From contig JAKAWJ010000003.1 in NCBI GenBank assembly GCA_021817005.1, positions 42,522-106,521 on the forward strand: 64,000 bases of DNA, read 5' to 3'. The position numbers were made by a program, and so were the translations under genes. The notes beneath the pieces are model-generated. The model was not told where the DNA came from and ran no database searches. It saw only the letters and a list, made by a program, of their open reading frames with translations. Source of the DNA: an archaeon. GTDB taxonomy: Archaea > Thermoproteota > Thermoprotei_A > Marsarchaeales > Marsarchaeaceae. Positions 41,194 through 50,591 of the stretch are shown here, in pieces (positions within the stretch are counted from its first letter, which is position 1; each line of letters begins with the position of its first letter).

Positions 41194-42165
41194 TGAAACC
41201 TAACCGCCTCAAGGTCGACTTTAAGGGTTGTGAACCGGGGGCTAACCATCCCAAGTGTAGGGGGGACGACATCCGTCGGACTCTCGCCATTTTGGGGTTT
41301 TGACGGGTGACGCAAACTGATGGGGTATTGAAACCCAAGGCGTCAGCCCTTCCATAACGTATGAGACGCATTGTTTGTGGAGTGAGTTACCCCCGTCGTC
41401 AACTTGCAGCAGGCCTCCGATGTTTCAATTCGCATGCGTGACTAGCACGCACCTCACAACCACGTGGCTTATTCTTGTCTGGATACGCCTAGAACCTTAC
41501 GAATGTTGGCGACTACCTAAACCGTTCAGGATCATTGACCACAAAACAGCATTGAGACTGTCTTCAAACCAACGCTGGCTCTTACGGCCCAGATATGGCG
41601 GAGAGAGTTCCCGTCCTGCTGAGAGGCCAGCCCAGATTGAGACCATATTTTTGCGATGTCAATCCGGAGGGCGTGAGAGTGTTTCTAACGTTCAAGAGAA
41701 TTTTTTAGGACTTTGGAGACCCTGATGTGGAAGGACCCCATTTCGTTCTCTCTGGATGCGACGTAATTTGGTGTCCGAAAAACCACAAATGCCTTTCTCG
41801 TTTACGTAGTGAACCGTTATACTCTCTCTGCCGTCACCCTTTGTCAGATGACTCGCTTCTGCCCTTTGCACATTCTAACTCGGTTCCGCGGCGATATGCC
41901 AGGTACTCTCTCTGCCTTCTGAGCACGGACGTTGACAGGTGTGGTGATAGATATAGGGTGCGTCTGCATGCAGACGAACGCCTGCCGAATTATTTAGCAC
42001 GAGCGTATACAGCTATCAAAGTCCTAGTGAGAGAGACGCAGTCAGTCTGCGATGGCCGCATCGAAGGCTTACTCGTCAGGCTTGATTAGTCTCAACGATA
42101 CTGTCTTGTGGGATTCGTGAGTTCTTAGTTAGCGAGCCAATTTTTGTCGCTTTATGGATTGAACA
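41194..42165. other. Nearly 1 kb without a convincing gene
   Basis: Apart from the tRNA-Glu promoter on the left, no reading frame shows family resemblance. Frames on both strands have unlike codon use. The best candidate is the ORF at 41727-42089. The region may be a decayed gene or non-coding. Confidence 0.4.
41727..42089 (+). CDS. Doubtful 120-aa hypothetical protein (possible gene remnant)
   Basis: GTG-started frame with no recognised family. The same frame continues upstream through an in-frame TAG (just after a run of T near 41697) to an ATG at 41595. So a longer gene broken by a stop or by slippage in the T run is possible. The C-terminal part (NYLARAYTAIKVLVRETQ) looks protein-like. 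No ribosome site or TATA box was found. Confidence 0.3.
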   Translation: MEGPHFVLSGCDVIWCPKNHKCLSRLRSEPLYSLCRHPLSDDSLLPFAHSNSVPRRYARYSLCLLSTDVDRCGDRYRVRLHADERLPNYLARAYTAIKVLVRETQSVCDGRIEGLLVRLD

Positions 42166-43377
42166 CTATCTCGACAACCCTAGATACGCCAACTGGCTTT
42201 CGGAGAGGAAATCGGTTCTGATTCCGTGGTTAACGAGGAAAGTCTTTGCAATCTGAATGTCAAGCTCCTGAGGAAAGGGGATCAATCCAGGGCGCAGCCT
42301 TCCGACGTTTCTTGACAAATACAGTAAGCCGAGAAATTGCGCAGAAAAACTCATGTCCATGACCTCAATGGGGTGACCGTCTGCAGCTACCAGATTGACC
42401 AGTCTCCCTTCACCTATAACCAGTAGCTTCTTGCCTTGGTAAGAGTACTCGGTAACGCCAGTCCGGACTTCTCTCTTATGGTCTGATTTGGATTCCAGAA
42501 AATCCATATCCACCTCCACGTTGAAGTGGCCGGCATTAGCAAGTATGGTTCCATCCAGCATAGCGTCGAAATGTTCCTTTGTGATTACTCCTATATCCCC
42601 CGTGGCCGTCACAATTAGAGACGCATCCTTCACGGCCTCTAGAGCGGGGAGCACTCTGAAACCCTCCATGAAGGCTTCCATCGCTTTGATAGGGTCCACT
42701 TCGCAGACTGTAACCTGGGCTCCTAAGCCGCGGAGCCTCTGCGAAATTCCCTTCCCAACCCAGCCGAAACCTACGACGACTGCCTTCCTCCCGGCGATGA
42801 GCAAGTTTGTCGAGCGCATCAATCCGTCGAGAGCCGACTGACCGGTACCGTATCGGTTGTCAAAAAGATGCTTGGTCAGTGCGTCGTTCACTGCAATCAT
42901 CGGAATTTTGAGCTCTCCCTTCCTTTCCATTTGGCGAAGTCTTGTGATCCCGGTTGTAGTTTCTTCGCAACCACCCTTGAGCGACTTGAGCCCCCGCGAA
43001 TGTGCGAGCGTTATACAATCGGCTCCATCGTCGATAACGAAATCTGGGTCTGCGTCCAGCACTCTCTCGATTGATTCTGTGTACTCCTTGGCATCTTCTC
43101 CCCATCTCGCCCAAACTGCCGTTATTTTTCCCCTGAGAGCTGAAACGACATCGTCCTTAGTCGAAAGCGGGTTGCTTGCAGCGAGATACACTTGAGCACC
43201 GGCTTCTTGTACTCGTGACGCAAGTACAGCCGTTTTTGCTTCAATGTGTAGTACCATACCCACCTTTAGACCCTTCAAAGCCGCTGACTCGACACTGCGC
43301 TCCGAGACCGACTCCAGTGTGCTCATGAATCGTCTTGCCCACTCGATCTTCCTATCTCCTTCTGTGATATCACTCAA
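42166..43377 (-). CDS. ahcY: Adenosylhomocysteinase
   Basis: NAD-dependent enzyme splitting S-adenosylhomocysteine to adenosine and homocysteine (403 aa, archaeal/thermophile type without the 40-residue insertion). Motifs are VYLAASNPLSTKDDV, DDGADC, GCEETTTGITRL, the substrate Lys/Asp in PMIAVNDALTKHLFDN, and the NAD fold VVGFGWVGKGISQRL. The C-terminus has the family's terminal Tyr (LAYLGLSR). It overlaps the upstream deaminase gene by 4 bp, so both act on SAH or its products. Confidence 0.95.
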   Translation of the reverse strand: MSDITEGDRKIEWARRFMSTLESVSERSVESAALKGLKVGMVLHIEAKTAVLASRVQEAGAQVYLAASNPLSTKDDVVSALRGKITAVWARWGEDAKEYTESIERVLDADPDFVIDDGADCITLAHSRGLKSLKGGCEETTTGITRLRQMERKGELKIPMIAVNDALTKHLFDNRYGTGQSALDGLMRSTNLLIAGRKAVVVGFGWVGKGISQRLRGLGAQVTVCEVDPIKAMEAFMEGFRVLPALEAVKDASLIVTATGDIGVITKEHFDAMLDGTILANAGHFNVEVDMDFLESKSDHKREVRTGVTEYSYQGKKLLVIGEGRLVNLVAADGHPIEVMDMSFSAQFLGLLYLSRNVGRLRPGLIPFPQELDIQIAKTFLVNHGIRTDFLSESQLAYLGLSR

Positions 43378-44678
43378 TCTGGATCATCAACCATATCTTC
43401 AATTTTCCGGGTTGCCTGTTCATATTCGTCGAAAAGCCTTTCCTTTTCACAGTTCACCAGCTTGCCGTCTACTACTATATGCTTCCCGCCTACTGTGAGA
43501 TGCCTTGCCCTGACGCCGTCTGTGGAGTATGTCAGGTTTCCGAGAATACTGCCAGATGGGTTCGAACCAAGGCCCATCTCAAATATCGCGATGTCGGCGA
43601 GACACCCTCTACTGAGACCGATGTCCCGCACAAAGAACCGGCCAGTGGGTAACGTAAGCGCGCTCACAGCGTCCCACAAATCCAATCGCGGTCCCTCTGA
43701 CACCATCGAGCTTACTAGCAGCATCTTTGCCTCAGAGAGCAAGTTTGAGTCATCGTTCGAACAAGCGCCGTCTGTGCCCACCCCGAACTCAAGCTTGGCC
43801 AGTTTTGCTCTGTTTGCTGGTGGAAGACCGTTTCCGAGTCGCAGATTGCTAGTGGGGTTCAGCGCGGCGAAGGCGCCCGCTCTTCCAAATATGCTCATAT
43901 CTTCCAAAGACAAATTGGTACAGTGAGCAAGCACAAGTCTAGGGCCAAGAAGGTTGAGCTCTTTGAGATACGCTGCAAAACTCGAGAGCTTTATTCCGAA
44001 CGTTCCTCTTACGAGCTCAATCTCGTCTGGCCGTTCAGCTAGGTGGAGGTTGACGGGACTATCGAGTTCGAGCGAAAGGGACCCTACGCGCTTAAGGATA
44101 TCGGGTGAGCAGGTGTAAAGGGCGTGAGGCGCGACCGCCATCTTCGCAAGAGGGCTGCGACGTCCTTGAATAAATCTATAGAAATTGAGAGTCTCCTTGA
44201 GTTCGGTGTCCGCCTTTTCTTTGTTTCCATAGTCGATCATTCCGTATGAAAATATACCGCGGATGCCCACTTCTTCCGCTCCTTCGACCACCTTATCCTC
44301 ATGGAAATACATATCGAACACCCCCCCAACTCCATTTAGAGCAAATTCCGCAGCCGCGACTTTTGCACCCAATTTGACGAGGGATTCGTCGAGAAGTCTC
44401 TCCCGGGGGTTAACACTCTTCTCGAACCACTCAGCCATGGGCTGTTGCTCAGCGGCGGACCTTAGAAGTACCATCGGTAAGTGGGTGTGCGAGTTGAAAA
44501 GTGCTGGGATCATGACGCATCTTCTCCCACCAAACTTCTCGTATGAAGGATACTTTGAGATAATTTCACTCTTCGAACCGGCGTCGACGATAGAATCTCC
44601 TTCGATTGCAACCGCCCAGTCTCTGCGCAGTGTGCGGCTGGCAGTGTCGACAGCCCAGTCGGCGTATAGGAGAGACAT
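43374..44678 (-). CDS. Amidohydrolase, SAH/methylthioadenosine deaminase-like
   Basis: COG0402 amidohydrolase of 434 aa from ATG 44678 (MSLLYADWAVDTAS). Metal ligands are FNSHTHLPMV, VNLHLAE, LAHCTNLS and GVGTDGACSNDD; HALYTCSPD fits the MTA/SAH deaminase (DadD/MtaD) group. The frame is open to 44750, but a TATA box (gtgtatatac on the minus strand, about 44703-44710) puts the transcript start at 44678. Coupling to ahcY supports a role in clearing SAH, adenosine or methylthioadenosine. Confidence 0.83.
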   Translation of the reverse strand: MSLLYADWAVDTASRTLRRDWAVAIEGDSIVDAGSKSEIISKYPSYEKFGGRRCVMIPALFNSHTHLPMVLLRSAAEQQPMAEWFEKSVNPRERLLDESLVKLGAKVAAAEFALNGVGGVFDMYFHEDKVVEGAEEVGIRGIFSYGMIDYGNKEKADTELKETLNFYRFIQGRRSPLAKMAVAPHALYTCSPDILKRVGSLSLELDSPVNLHLAERPDEIELVRGTFGIKLSSFAAYLKELNLLGPRLVLAHCTNLSLEDMSIFGRAGAFAALNPTSNLRLGNGLPPANRAKLAKLEFGVGTDGACSNDDSNLLSEAKMLLVSSMVSEGPRLDLWDAVSALTLPTGRFFVRDIGLSRGCLADIAIFEMGLGSNPSGSILGNLTYSTDGVRARHLTVGGKHIVVDGKLVNCEKERLFDEYEQATRKIEDMVDDPD

Positions 44679-44843
44679 TAGGGGGCCAAGATTGCAAGAG
44701 ACGTATATACACTTCCTAATATGTGCGTATGCGCCAGAGACGCCGTTCAACAGGCGCTATAATCCAGCCGCCTAAACGCTCTTAGAAAGTGCCGAGGTAT
44801 GAGCTGATAACACGGCAACTCGAAATCCAGCTCCGGAACTCGC

Positions 44844-44913
44844 CTGAACAGTTTCCAACAATTACCAATAGAACGCACAAAATATTCAGTATAATCAATT
44901 GCAACTGAACAGT
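44844..44913 (+). repeat. Two direct 9-bp repeats upstream of the aminotransferase
   Basis: CTGAACAGT at 44844-44852 and again at 44905-44913, 61 bp apart, just upstream of the TATA box at 44933. Possible operator sites for the beta-alanine catabolic genes; regulator unknown. Confidence 0.4.
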
Positions 44914-44932
44914 GTACATATTCCTATGAAGG

Positions 44933-44940
44933 TTTAAATA
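44933..44940 (+). promoter_or_regulatory. TATA box of the aminotransferase operon
   Basis: tttaaata 19-26 nt before the GTG start at 44959; implies a leaderless message for the aminotransferase and the dehydrogenase behind it. Confidence 0.6.
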
Positions 44941-44958
44941 AGCGGGCACGAAGATTTT

Positions 44959-46335
44959 GTGAGTGTAAACCTCGTGGTGGAACATGGAAAAGCTTCGACG
45001 GACAGAGTTGCGGAAGTTAACAAGAACCTAACCTATGGGACGTGGCGAATTCAGGGTCAGTGGAAGCCACTCATCGTGACCGACGCAGAAGGAGTATATT
45101 TCACTGATTCGAGCGGCAAGAAATATCTCGATTTTTCTTCTCAACTTATGTGCTCTAATCTCGGCCACAAGAATCGGAATGTAATAGATGCCATAAAGAA
45201 ACAGGCAGACACGCTGCCATTCGTATCCCCCGCATTCGGTACTGAAGTAAGGGCGAAATTGGCAGAGAAACTACGAGAGGTTCTGCCCCAGAACCTGTCA
45301 AAGTATTTTTTCGCTACTTCAGGGACCGAAGCAAATGAGGCTGCTGTGAAAATGATCAGGATGTATTATGCAAAAGAGGGAAAGACCAAGATAATTTCCA
45401 GATACAACTCTTATCATGGCTCAACGGGCGCGAGCATGGGCCTTACAGGCGATTTTCGGCGGATAGCGATTGAAGCTACGGGGTCGTTTCCCGGGATTGT
45501 TCATGTGCCTGACCCTTACTGTTACAGATGTCCCTTCGGGCTCGAATATCCCGACTGTGGAGTGGCATGCGCGGACTATTTCGAGTATGCCATCAAAAGT
45601 GAGGGGAATGTTGGCGGGGTGATCGTTGAGCCCGTGACTGGAACGAACGGTGTTATAGTTCCCCCAAAAGAGTACATGCCAATGGTTCGTGAGATAACTA
45701 GGCAGCACAATGTATTTCTAGTCGCTGATGAGGTAATGAGCGGATGGGGGCGCACGGGGGAGTGGTTCGCGTTAGATAACTGGAAGGTAAAGCCAGACAT
45801 TCTAACAACCGCGAAAGGCATTACCGGTGCATACGTCCCGTTGTCGCTCACAGCTACTGACAGAGTGCTTTCCGAATACTTTGACGATCATTACTTCGCT
45901 CATGGACACACGTACGAAGCCCATCCGCTAACGCTGGCTGCGGGCGTTGCCGCAGTGACCGAGTATCAAGAAAGGAGCTTGATCAGCAGATCAAGAGCTC
46001 TCGGAGAACATCTGGGAAGGAGGCTTCGCGAGCTCATGACCCGTCATCCTTCAATAGGAGATGTCAGGGGGATAGGCCTGTTTTGGGCGGTCGAGCTTGT
46101 CAAAAGCAGACAGACAAAGGAGCCGTTCAACACATATCAGGATAAGCTAGAAGGGAAGCCGCTCGTAGTAGACAAGATAGCCCAGGCCATGATGCAGAAG
46201 GGAGTCTACGTCTCCACATGGGTGTCTCATTTTGTAGTTGCTCCCCCATTAATCATTTCAGAGTCCGAAATTGACAACGCGGTGGACGTGATGGATGAAT
46301 CTCTTTCAATAGCCGACAAAGAGGTTGTGGCATAA
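44959..46335 (+). CDS. Class III (omega) aminotransferase, likely beta-alanine/GABA type
   Basis: PLP enzyme of 458 aa. SGTEANEAAVKM, YNSYHGSTGASMGLTG, VADEVMSGWGRTGEWFA and the PLP-lysine segment TTAKGITGAYVPL are intact. It resembles beta-alanine:pyruvate and taurine:pyruvate aminotransferases. Next to it, overlapping by 1 bp, is a CoA-acylating semialdehyde dehydrogenase, which fits conversion of beta-alanine to malonate semialdehyde and on to acetyl-CoA. Amino donor and acceptor are inferred from context. Confidence 0.85.
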   Translation: MSVNLVVEHGKASTDRVAEVNKNLTYGTWRIQGQWKPLIVTDAEGVYFTDSSGKKYLDFSSQLMCSNLGHKNRNVIDAIKKQADTLPFVSPAFGTEVRAKLAEKLREVLPQNLSKYFFATSGTEANEAAVKMIRMYYAKEGKTKIISRYNSYHGSTGASMGLTGDFRRIAIEATGSFPGIVHVPDPYCYRCPFGLEYPDCGVACADYFEYAIKSEGNVGGVIVEPVTGTNGVIVPPKEYMPMVREITRQHNVFLVADEVMSGWGRTGEWFALDNWKVKPDILTTAKGITGAYVPLSLTATDRVLSEYFDDHYFAHGHTYEAHPLTLAAGVAAVTEYQERSLISRSRALGEHLGRRLRELMTRHPSIGDVRGIGLFWAVELVKSRQTKEPFNTYQDKLEGKPLVVDKIAQAMMQKGVYVSTWVSHFVVAPPLIISESEIDNAVDVMDESLSIADKEVVA

Positions 46336-47807
46336 TGGAAACTTCGGATGACACACATTTTGGAATTTTGCCCAACTTTATTGAAAATCGTAAGGTTGAG
46401 GTTTCTTCTGAAATGCGATACCCTGTGTTCAATCCTGCCCTTGGAAAAGTGATCGGATACGCTCCGGAGACTCCCAAAGAAGAAATCGATTCTTGCTTGG
46501 AGTCGGCCGCACGCGCGCAGGAGAAGTGGTGCCGTGTTCCGGTAACGGAAAGGATCAAGGTGCTGTTTGACCTTCGGCGACTTCTTGAAAGCAGGAGGGA
46601 CGAGTTTGCCGTAAACCTCACCCGGGAGCATGGGAAGACACTGGCGGAGGCAGTCGGGGAAGTCGGCCGGGCCATCGAGAATGTTGAGGCGGCTGCGTCG
46701 GCCGTCTATCATATGATGGGAAAGAACAATCTTGAGATATCGGCGGGGATTGACGAAGAGGTCTATCGGGTGCCTGTTGGTGTGTTCGCTGCGATAACTC
46801 CCTTCAACTTTCCTCTTATGGTGCCCTTCTGGTTCATCCCTTATGCGATTGCACTCGGAAACTCGATAGTTGTGAAGCCTTCCGAGAAGACTCCTGTTAG
46901 CATGAATTTGGTGAGTGAACTCTTCGAAAAAGCTGGTATCCCAAAAGGAGTGGTCTCCATCCTCAATGGCGCTTCGCGAAGTGTAGACCTGCTTCTGGAC
47001 AGTAACCTAGTCTCCGGCTACAGTTTTGTAGGTTCCACATCAGTAGCGGAGTATGTGCATAAGAGAGCGAGTGCCGGTCACAAAAGAGTGCAGGCTGGTG
47101 CGTCGGCAAAGAATTTTGAACTGGTTATGCCCGACGCAGACATGGGATTGGCAGTTCGCAGTTTGATTAGTTCTTTCTTTGGAAATGCGGGGGAACGCTG
47201 TCTTGCGGGCTCAGTATTAATCACACTCCCTGAAAACCACGATAAAGTGGTCAGGGTGTTTGCGGATGCCGCGGCCAAGCTCAAGCTCGGCTACGGATTG
47301 GAGAAAGAGTCAGAGATGGGCCCACTCATTAGGAAAGAGCACGTTGAACGCGTGCGGTCCTATATCGATATTGGGGAGGCGGAAGGAGCCAAGCTCGTTC
47401 TTGACGGAAGGACAAAAAGGGTCAATGACTACCCTGAAGGGTTTTTCCTTGCGCCATCGGTGTTTGATGAAGTCACTCCAGATATGAGAATCTGCAAAGA
47501 AGAAATATTCGGGCCAGTCGCAAGCGTCGTTTGTGCGGCAGATTTTGGCGATGCAATCCGCCTCATAAACTCAAGCAGGTTTGGTAATGCTTCTACTATA
47601 TTCACGTCAAGTGGGATTAATGCCAGGAACTTCATTAAAATGGTTGAGACCGGAAACGTTGGTGTGAATGTGGGAGTAGCCGCCCCAATTGCCTTCTATC
47701 CGTTTGGTGGCCGAAAGGATTCGTTTTATGGAGACCTTCACCCTCAGGGTGGCGAGGACCATGTATACTTCTTTACAGAACGCAAGGTAGTAATTTCGAG
47801 ATGGTAG
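46335..47807 (+). CDS. mmsA: CoA-acylating (methyl)malonate-semialdehyde dehydrogenase
   Basis: Aldehyde dehydrogenase superfamily member of 490 aa. Features: PVGVFAAITPFNFPLMVPFWF, VKPSEKTPVSMNLV, FVGSTSVAEYVHKRASAGHKRVQAGASAKNF, and the nucleophile motif NAGERCLAGS; these are distinctive of MmsA, which makes acetyl-CoA or propionyl-CoA. Translationally coupled to the aminotransferase (TAATGG junction). It gives the last step of a beta-alanine degradation route whose earlier steps lie at 48-53 kb. Confidence 0.9.
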   Translation: METSDDTHFGILPNFIENRKVEVSSEMRYPVFNPALGKVIGYAPETPKEEIDSCLESAARAQEKWCRVPVTERIKVLFDLRRLLESRRDEFAVNLTREHGKTLAEAVGEVGRAIENVEAAASAVYHMMGKNNLEISAGIDEEVYRVPVGVFAAITPFNFPLMVPFWFIPYAIALGNSIVVKPSEKTPVSMNLVSELFEKAGIPKGVVSILNGASRSVDLLLDSNLVSGYSFVGSTSVAEYVHKRASAGHKRVQAGASAKNFELVMPDADMGLAVRSLISSFFGNAGERCLAGSVLITLPENHDKVVRVFADAAAKLKLGYGLEKESEMGPLIRKEHVERVRSYIDIGEAEGAKLVLDGRTKRVNDYPEGFFLAPSVFDEVTPDMRICKEEIFGPVASVVCAADFGDAIRLINSSRFGNASTIFTSSGINARNFIKMVETGNVGVNVGVAAPIAFYPFGGRKDSFYGDLHPQGGEDHVYFFTERKVVISRW

Positions 47808-47865
47808 TGCTGGTCTATTTGCTGGCCAAAGAGAAGTTTGACTTGACGTTTTCGAAACCAGGTGG

Positions 47866-47894
47866 GCTACCCAGTAAAGCATTCGCTTTGGGTA
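47866..47894 (+). terminator. Hairpin downstream of mmsA
   Basis: CTACCC (47866-47871) pairs with GGGTAG (47889-47894) and AAAGC with GCTTT inside, with a 3-nt bulge and loop ATTC. It sits in the 254 bp gap between convergent mmsA and the dihydropyrimidinase gene, where a second palindrome AGCCCGTGGGCT (47980-47991) is followed by TGTTT. No gene in this gap. A termination role is inferred. Confidence 0.35.
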
Positions 47895-48061
47895 GAGTAC
47901 GTCGATATGCCGTTATTCTGTAGGTTTCGTCGATGACTGTTTGTTTCTGAAACCCGTGGAATAACACGAAACTCAGGGAGCCCGTGGGCTTGTTTGGCGG
48001 TAAAGAGTCTGCCCAACACTGAATGCCGCTTTGGATATGCGTAAGTCTGCCCTCTTGTGCC

Positions 48062-49447
48062 CTATCGGAGCGTAATATCCTCTTCAAGCTCGCGAGGGAG
48101 AAATTCGCCCGCTCCCTTCTTGCCTACAAATTCTCCGTTTTCCATGACGGTTCTGCCCCGGCTCATGACGAGTACTGGGTATCCCTCGGTTGTGATGTGA
48201 TCATAGACGCTGTAATCTATGTTTGTGTGCAGCTTGTCTGCCGTCAATCTTACTCGCTTGCTGGTATCGATTATGGCAAGGTCGGCGTCAGAGCCGATGA
48301 TCAGGCAACCCTTCCTGGGATATAGGCCAAAACGCCTAGCAGGGTTGGATGAGGTAACTCTGACCATGTCGAATATAGTAATCCGATTCTTTCTGACCCC
48401 TTCCGAAAACATGAGTGGCAATATTGTCTCTGTTCCAGGTACGCCATTAGGTATCTTCGTGAAATCCCCTTTTCCATAATCCTTCTGCTGCGAATTGAAT
48501 GGGCAGTGGTCACTTCCAATGGTCTGTATTGAACCCGAACTGATGCCATCCCAAAGAGAGGCGCAGTCCCGCTTTGAACGAAGAGGAGGTGACATTACAA
48601 AATTTCTACCATCCGGCCTCTCATACACCTCATCGGTAAGCACAAGGTAGTGGGGACAGGTCTCTGCAAAGATATCATAGCCTCTTGATTGGGCGTATTC
48701 TATAGCCTCGGCCCCATACGCGCTGGAAAGATGAACTATGTAGCTTCGAACGCCTGCGGCGTGCGCTAGATGTGCAGCTCTGCCTACCGCCTCGGCCTCG
48801 GCAAGAGAAGGCTTGCTGAGTGCGTGGTACTTCGCAGAAAAGTTTCCTGCCTCAAGATTGGTTTCAACCAGATTTTCAATGATGCCATTATTTTCCGCGT
48901 GGATGGCTACGAGCCCGTGCGTCTGACCTACTTTCTTCATCACCTTAAAGAGCGACTTGTCGTCCAGCATCAGCCCCTCTCTTCTATATGTCATGAATAG
49001 CTTGAAGCTCGGAATCCCTTCCTTTACGAGCTGGGGAACGCTTTCCAGCTCAGTCAAGTTTTCTTGCTTAAAAATCATGTGCAGGCCATAGTCCACTGCG
49101 ACAAGCGGATCTGCCCTAGACCTGTAATCATGCAGGGCCTCAAGCAGCGACTGTGATTGTTTCGGGAGAATGAAATCTATGATTGCGGTAGTACCCCCGC
49201 ACGCGGCAGCTACTGTGCCGGAACCAAAGTCATCCGCCGAGGTAGTGCCCATGAACGGGAAATCCATATGCGTGTGCGCGTCTATTACACCCGGAACAAC
49301 GAGCCCTCCTTTGGCGTCTATGGTCTCTGCGCCGTCCAAGGGCATATGGTGTGAATATGCGGCAATTTTACCATCCCTGATTCCGATATCAGCTTCAAAG
49401 ACGTCAGTTTCCGTTGCTACACGAGCATTGATTACGATTTTGTCCAA
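48062..49447 (-). CDS. Dihydropyrimidinase / hydantoinase
   Basis: Cyclic amidohydrolase of 461 aa opening dihydrouracil or hydantoin rings. Binuclear metal site: DAHTHMDFPF, carbamylated Lys in PSFKLFMTYRREG, HAENNG, VHLSSAYGAE and GSDHCPFNSQQKDYGKGDFT (the typical D-hydantoinase loop). C-terminal VMSRGRTVMENGEFVG. It is in one strand-oriented group with the LLM oxidoreductase, beta-ureidopropionase and NCS1 permease. Confidence 0.9.
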   Translation of the reverse strand: MDKIVINARVATETDVFEADIGIRDGKIAAYSHHMPLDGAETIDAKGGLVVPGVIDAHTHMDFPFMGTTSADDFGSGTVAAACGGTTAIIDFILPKQSQSLLEALHDYRSRADPLVAVDYGLHMIFKQENLTELESVPQLVKEGIPSFKLFMTYRREGLMLDDKSLFKVMKKVGQTHGLVAIHAENNGIIENLVETNLEAGNFSAKYHALSKPSLAEAEAVGRAAHLAHAAGVRSYIVHLSSAYGAEAIEYAQSRGYDIFAETCPHYLVLTDEVYERPDGRNFVMSPPLRSKRDCASLWDGISSGSIQTIGSDHCPFNSQQKDYGKGDFTKIPNGVPGTETILPLMFSEGVRKNRITIFDMVRVTSSNPARRFGLYPRKGCLIIGSDADLAIIDTSKRVRLTADKLHTNIDYSVYDHITTEGYPVLVMSRGRTVMENGEFVGKKGAGEFLPRELEEDITLR

Positions 49448-49542
49448 TTTAGCTTTACCAATCTTGGGTTACGACGGAAAGAATGCGTGGGGGGGGCCGG
49501 ATTGGTTCCTTCCGGCATGTATTTTGGATTTGCCCGTTGAGC

Positions 49543-50547
49543 TCACTTTTCTCGATCAAAGAACGAAACCACCTTCTTCGCCATCTGGGAAGTCTGGTTC
49601 TCGTAATCATCTCCGAGAAGGTAAGCCACAGCAGTAGTCACTCCTACGCTCCTGAGCTCTTCAATCCGTTGCAGAACAGAGGACACATCGCCTATCACGC
49701 TGAACTGGTCTATCATTTCATCCGTCACGAAATCAAGGTGGTGTGCGTCCTTTCTCGCATGTTCCCAGTAGTCGTAGCCGCCACGGCGCTCCATTCCTTT
49801 CACGAGGCTCTCAGGTAACTCTTCCCTAGGGTATTTTGCCAGCAAGTCAATCGCATGATTGGAAACCATGGCTGGGAACCATTTGGTTTCTTTTCTTGCG
49901 CGAGCAATGTCGCTGTCGATGCACCACGCAGAGGCGGATATAACCTCAAAATTTTCGAGTTTTCTGCCGATTGCCTGTGCGCCTCGCCTAACTCTCTCAA
50001 GGCTCCACTTGATTACCTGTGGGTCGGCTATTTGAAGTATTACTCCGTCTCCGACCCTGCCGGCGAGTTCTAGTGCTTTCGGCCCGTAGGCTGCGACGTA
50101 GATTGGTACGCGCTCGTTCGCCCAAGGGATTCGGACTTCGGCGCCATCTATCAGTGCAGGTTCTCCTGAAGTCAGTCTCCTCAACCTTTGTATGCTCGAC
50201 TCGAGCACGCTCAGGCTCGCAGGACTCTTCTTCATTGTCCTGACCGCGCTATCTCCCCTTCCAAGACCTACGAATGCCCTATTCTTGGAAACTACACTAA
50301 GAGTAGCTGCGGCGCTCGCTGTCACTGTGATGTGTCTAGTGAGAGGGTTGGTGACGAACGGACCGATATGAATGTTTCTTGTGCTTATCGCCCAAGTTGC
50401 GTAATGAATCCATGGCTCTTGCCAGAGAAAATGCGAGTCATAAGTGCCTGCCAGCCACATATTTGCGGAGTCGGCTATTTGAACGGATCTCAGAGTCCCT
50501 ACAGGATCTCTGGCGTTGTAAATCACTCCGAATTTGATGGTAGCCAC
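49543..50547 (-). CDS. LLM-fold oxidoreductase, F420-dependent reductase type
   Basis: Luciferase-like TIM-barrel protein (334 aa). NIHIGPFVTNPLTRHITVTASAAATL and FVGLGRGDSAVRTMKK resemble methylene-H4MPT reductase (Mer) and F420-dependent dehydrogenases; VPIYVAAYGPKALELAGRVGDGVIL is the other family block. No monooxygenase-specific motif is evident. It lies between dihydropyrimidinase and beta-ureidopropionase genes, in the same direction. Dihydropyrimidine dehydrogenase is missing from the locus, so it may reduce the pyrimidine ring with F420H2. This is a hypothesis. Confidence 0.82.
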   Translation of the reverse strand: MATIKFGVIYNARDPVGTLRSVQIADSANMWLAGTYDSHFLWQEPWIHYATWAISTRNIHIGPFVTNPLTRHITVTASAAATLSVVSKNRAFVGLGRGDSAVRTMKKSPASLSVLESSIQRLRRLTSGEPALIDGAEVRIPWANERVPIYVAAYGPKALELAGRVGDGVILQIADPQVIKWSLERVRRGAQAIGRKLENFEVISASAWCIDSDIARARKETKWFPAMVSNHAIDLLAKYPREELPESLVKGMERRGGYDYWEHARKDAHHLDFVTDEMIDQFSVIGDVSSVLQRIEELRSVGVTTAVAYLLGDDYENQTSQMAKKVVSFFDREK

Positions 50548-50591
50548 TTCGATTACCCTCCAACTCCTGCCTCGAAGCGCGGCTCTCGGCC

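Noticed and set aside
47920..47960. CGATGAC...CTGA pattern downstream of mmsA as a C/D sRNA
   Set aside because: The C box differs at key positions and there is no C'/D' pair or terminal stem.
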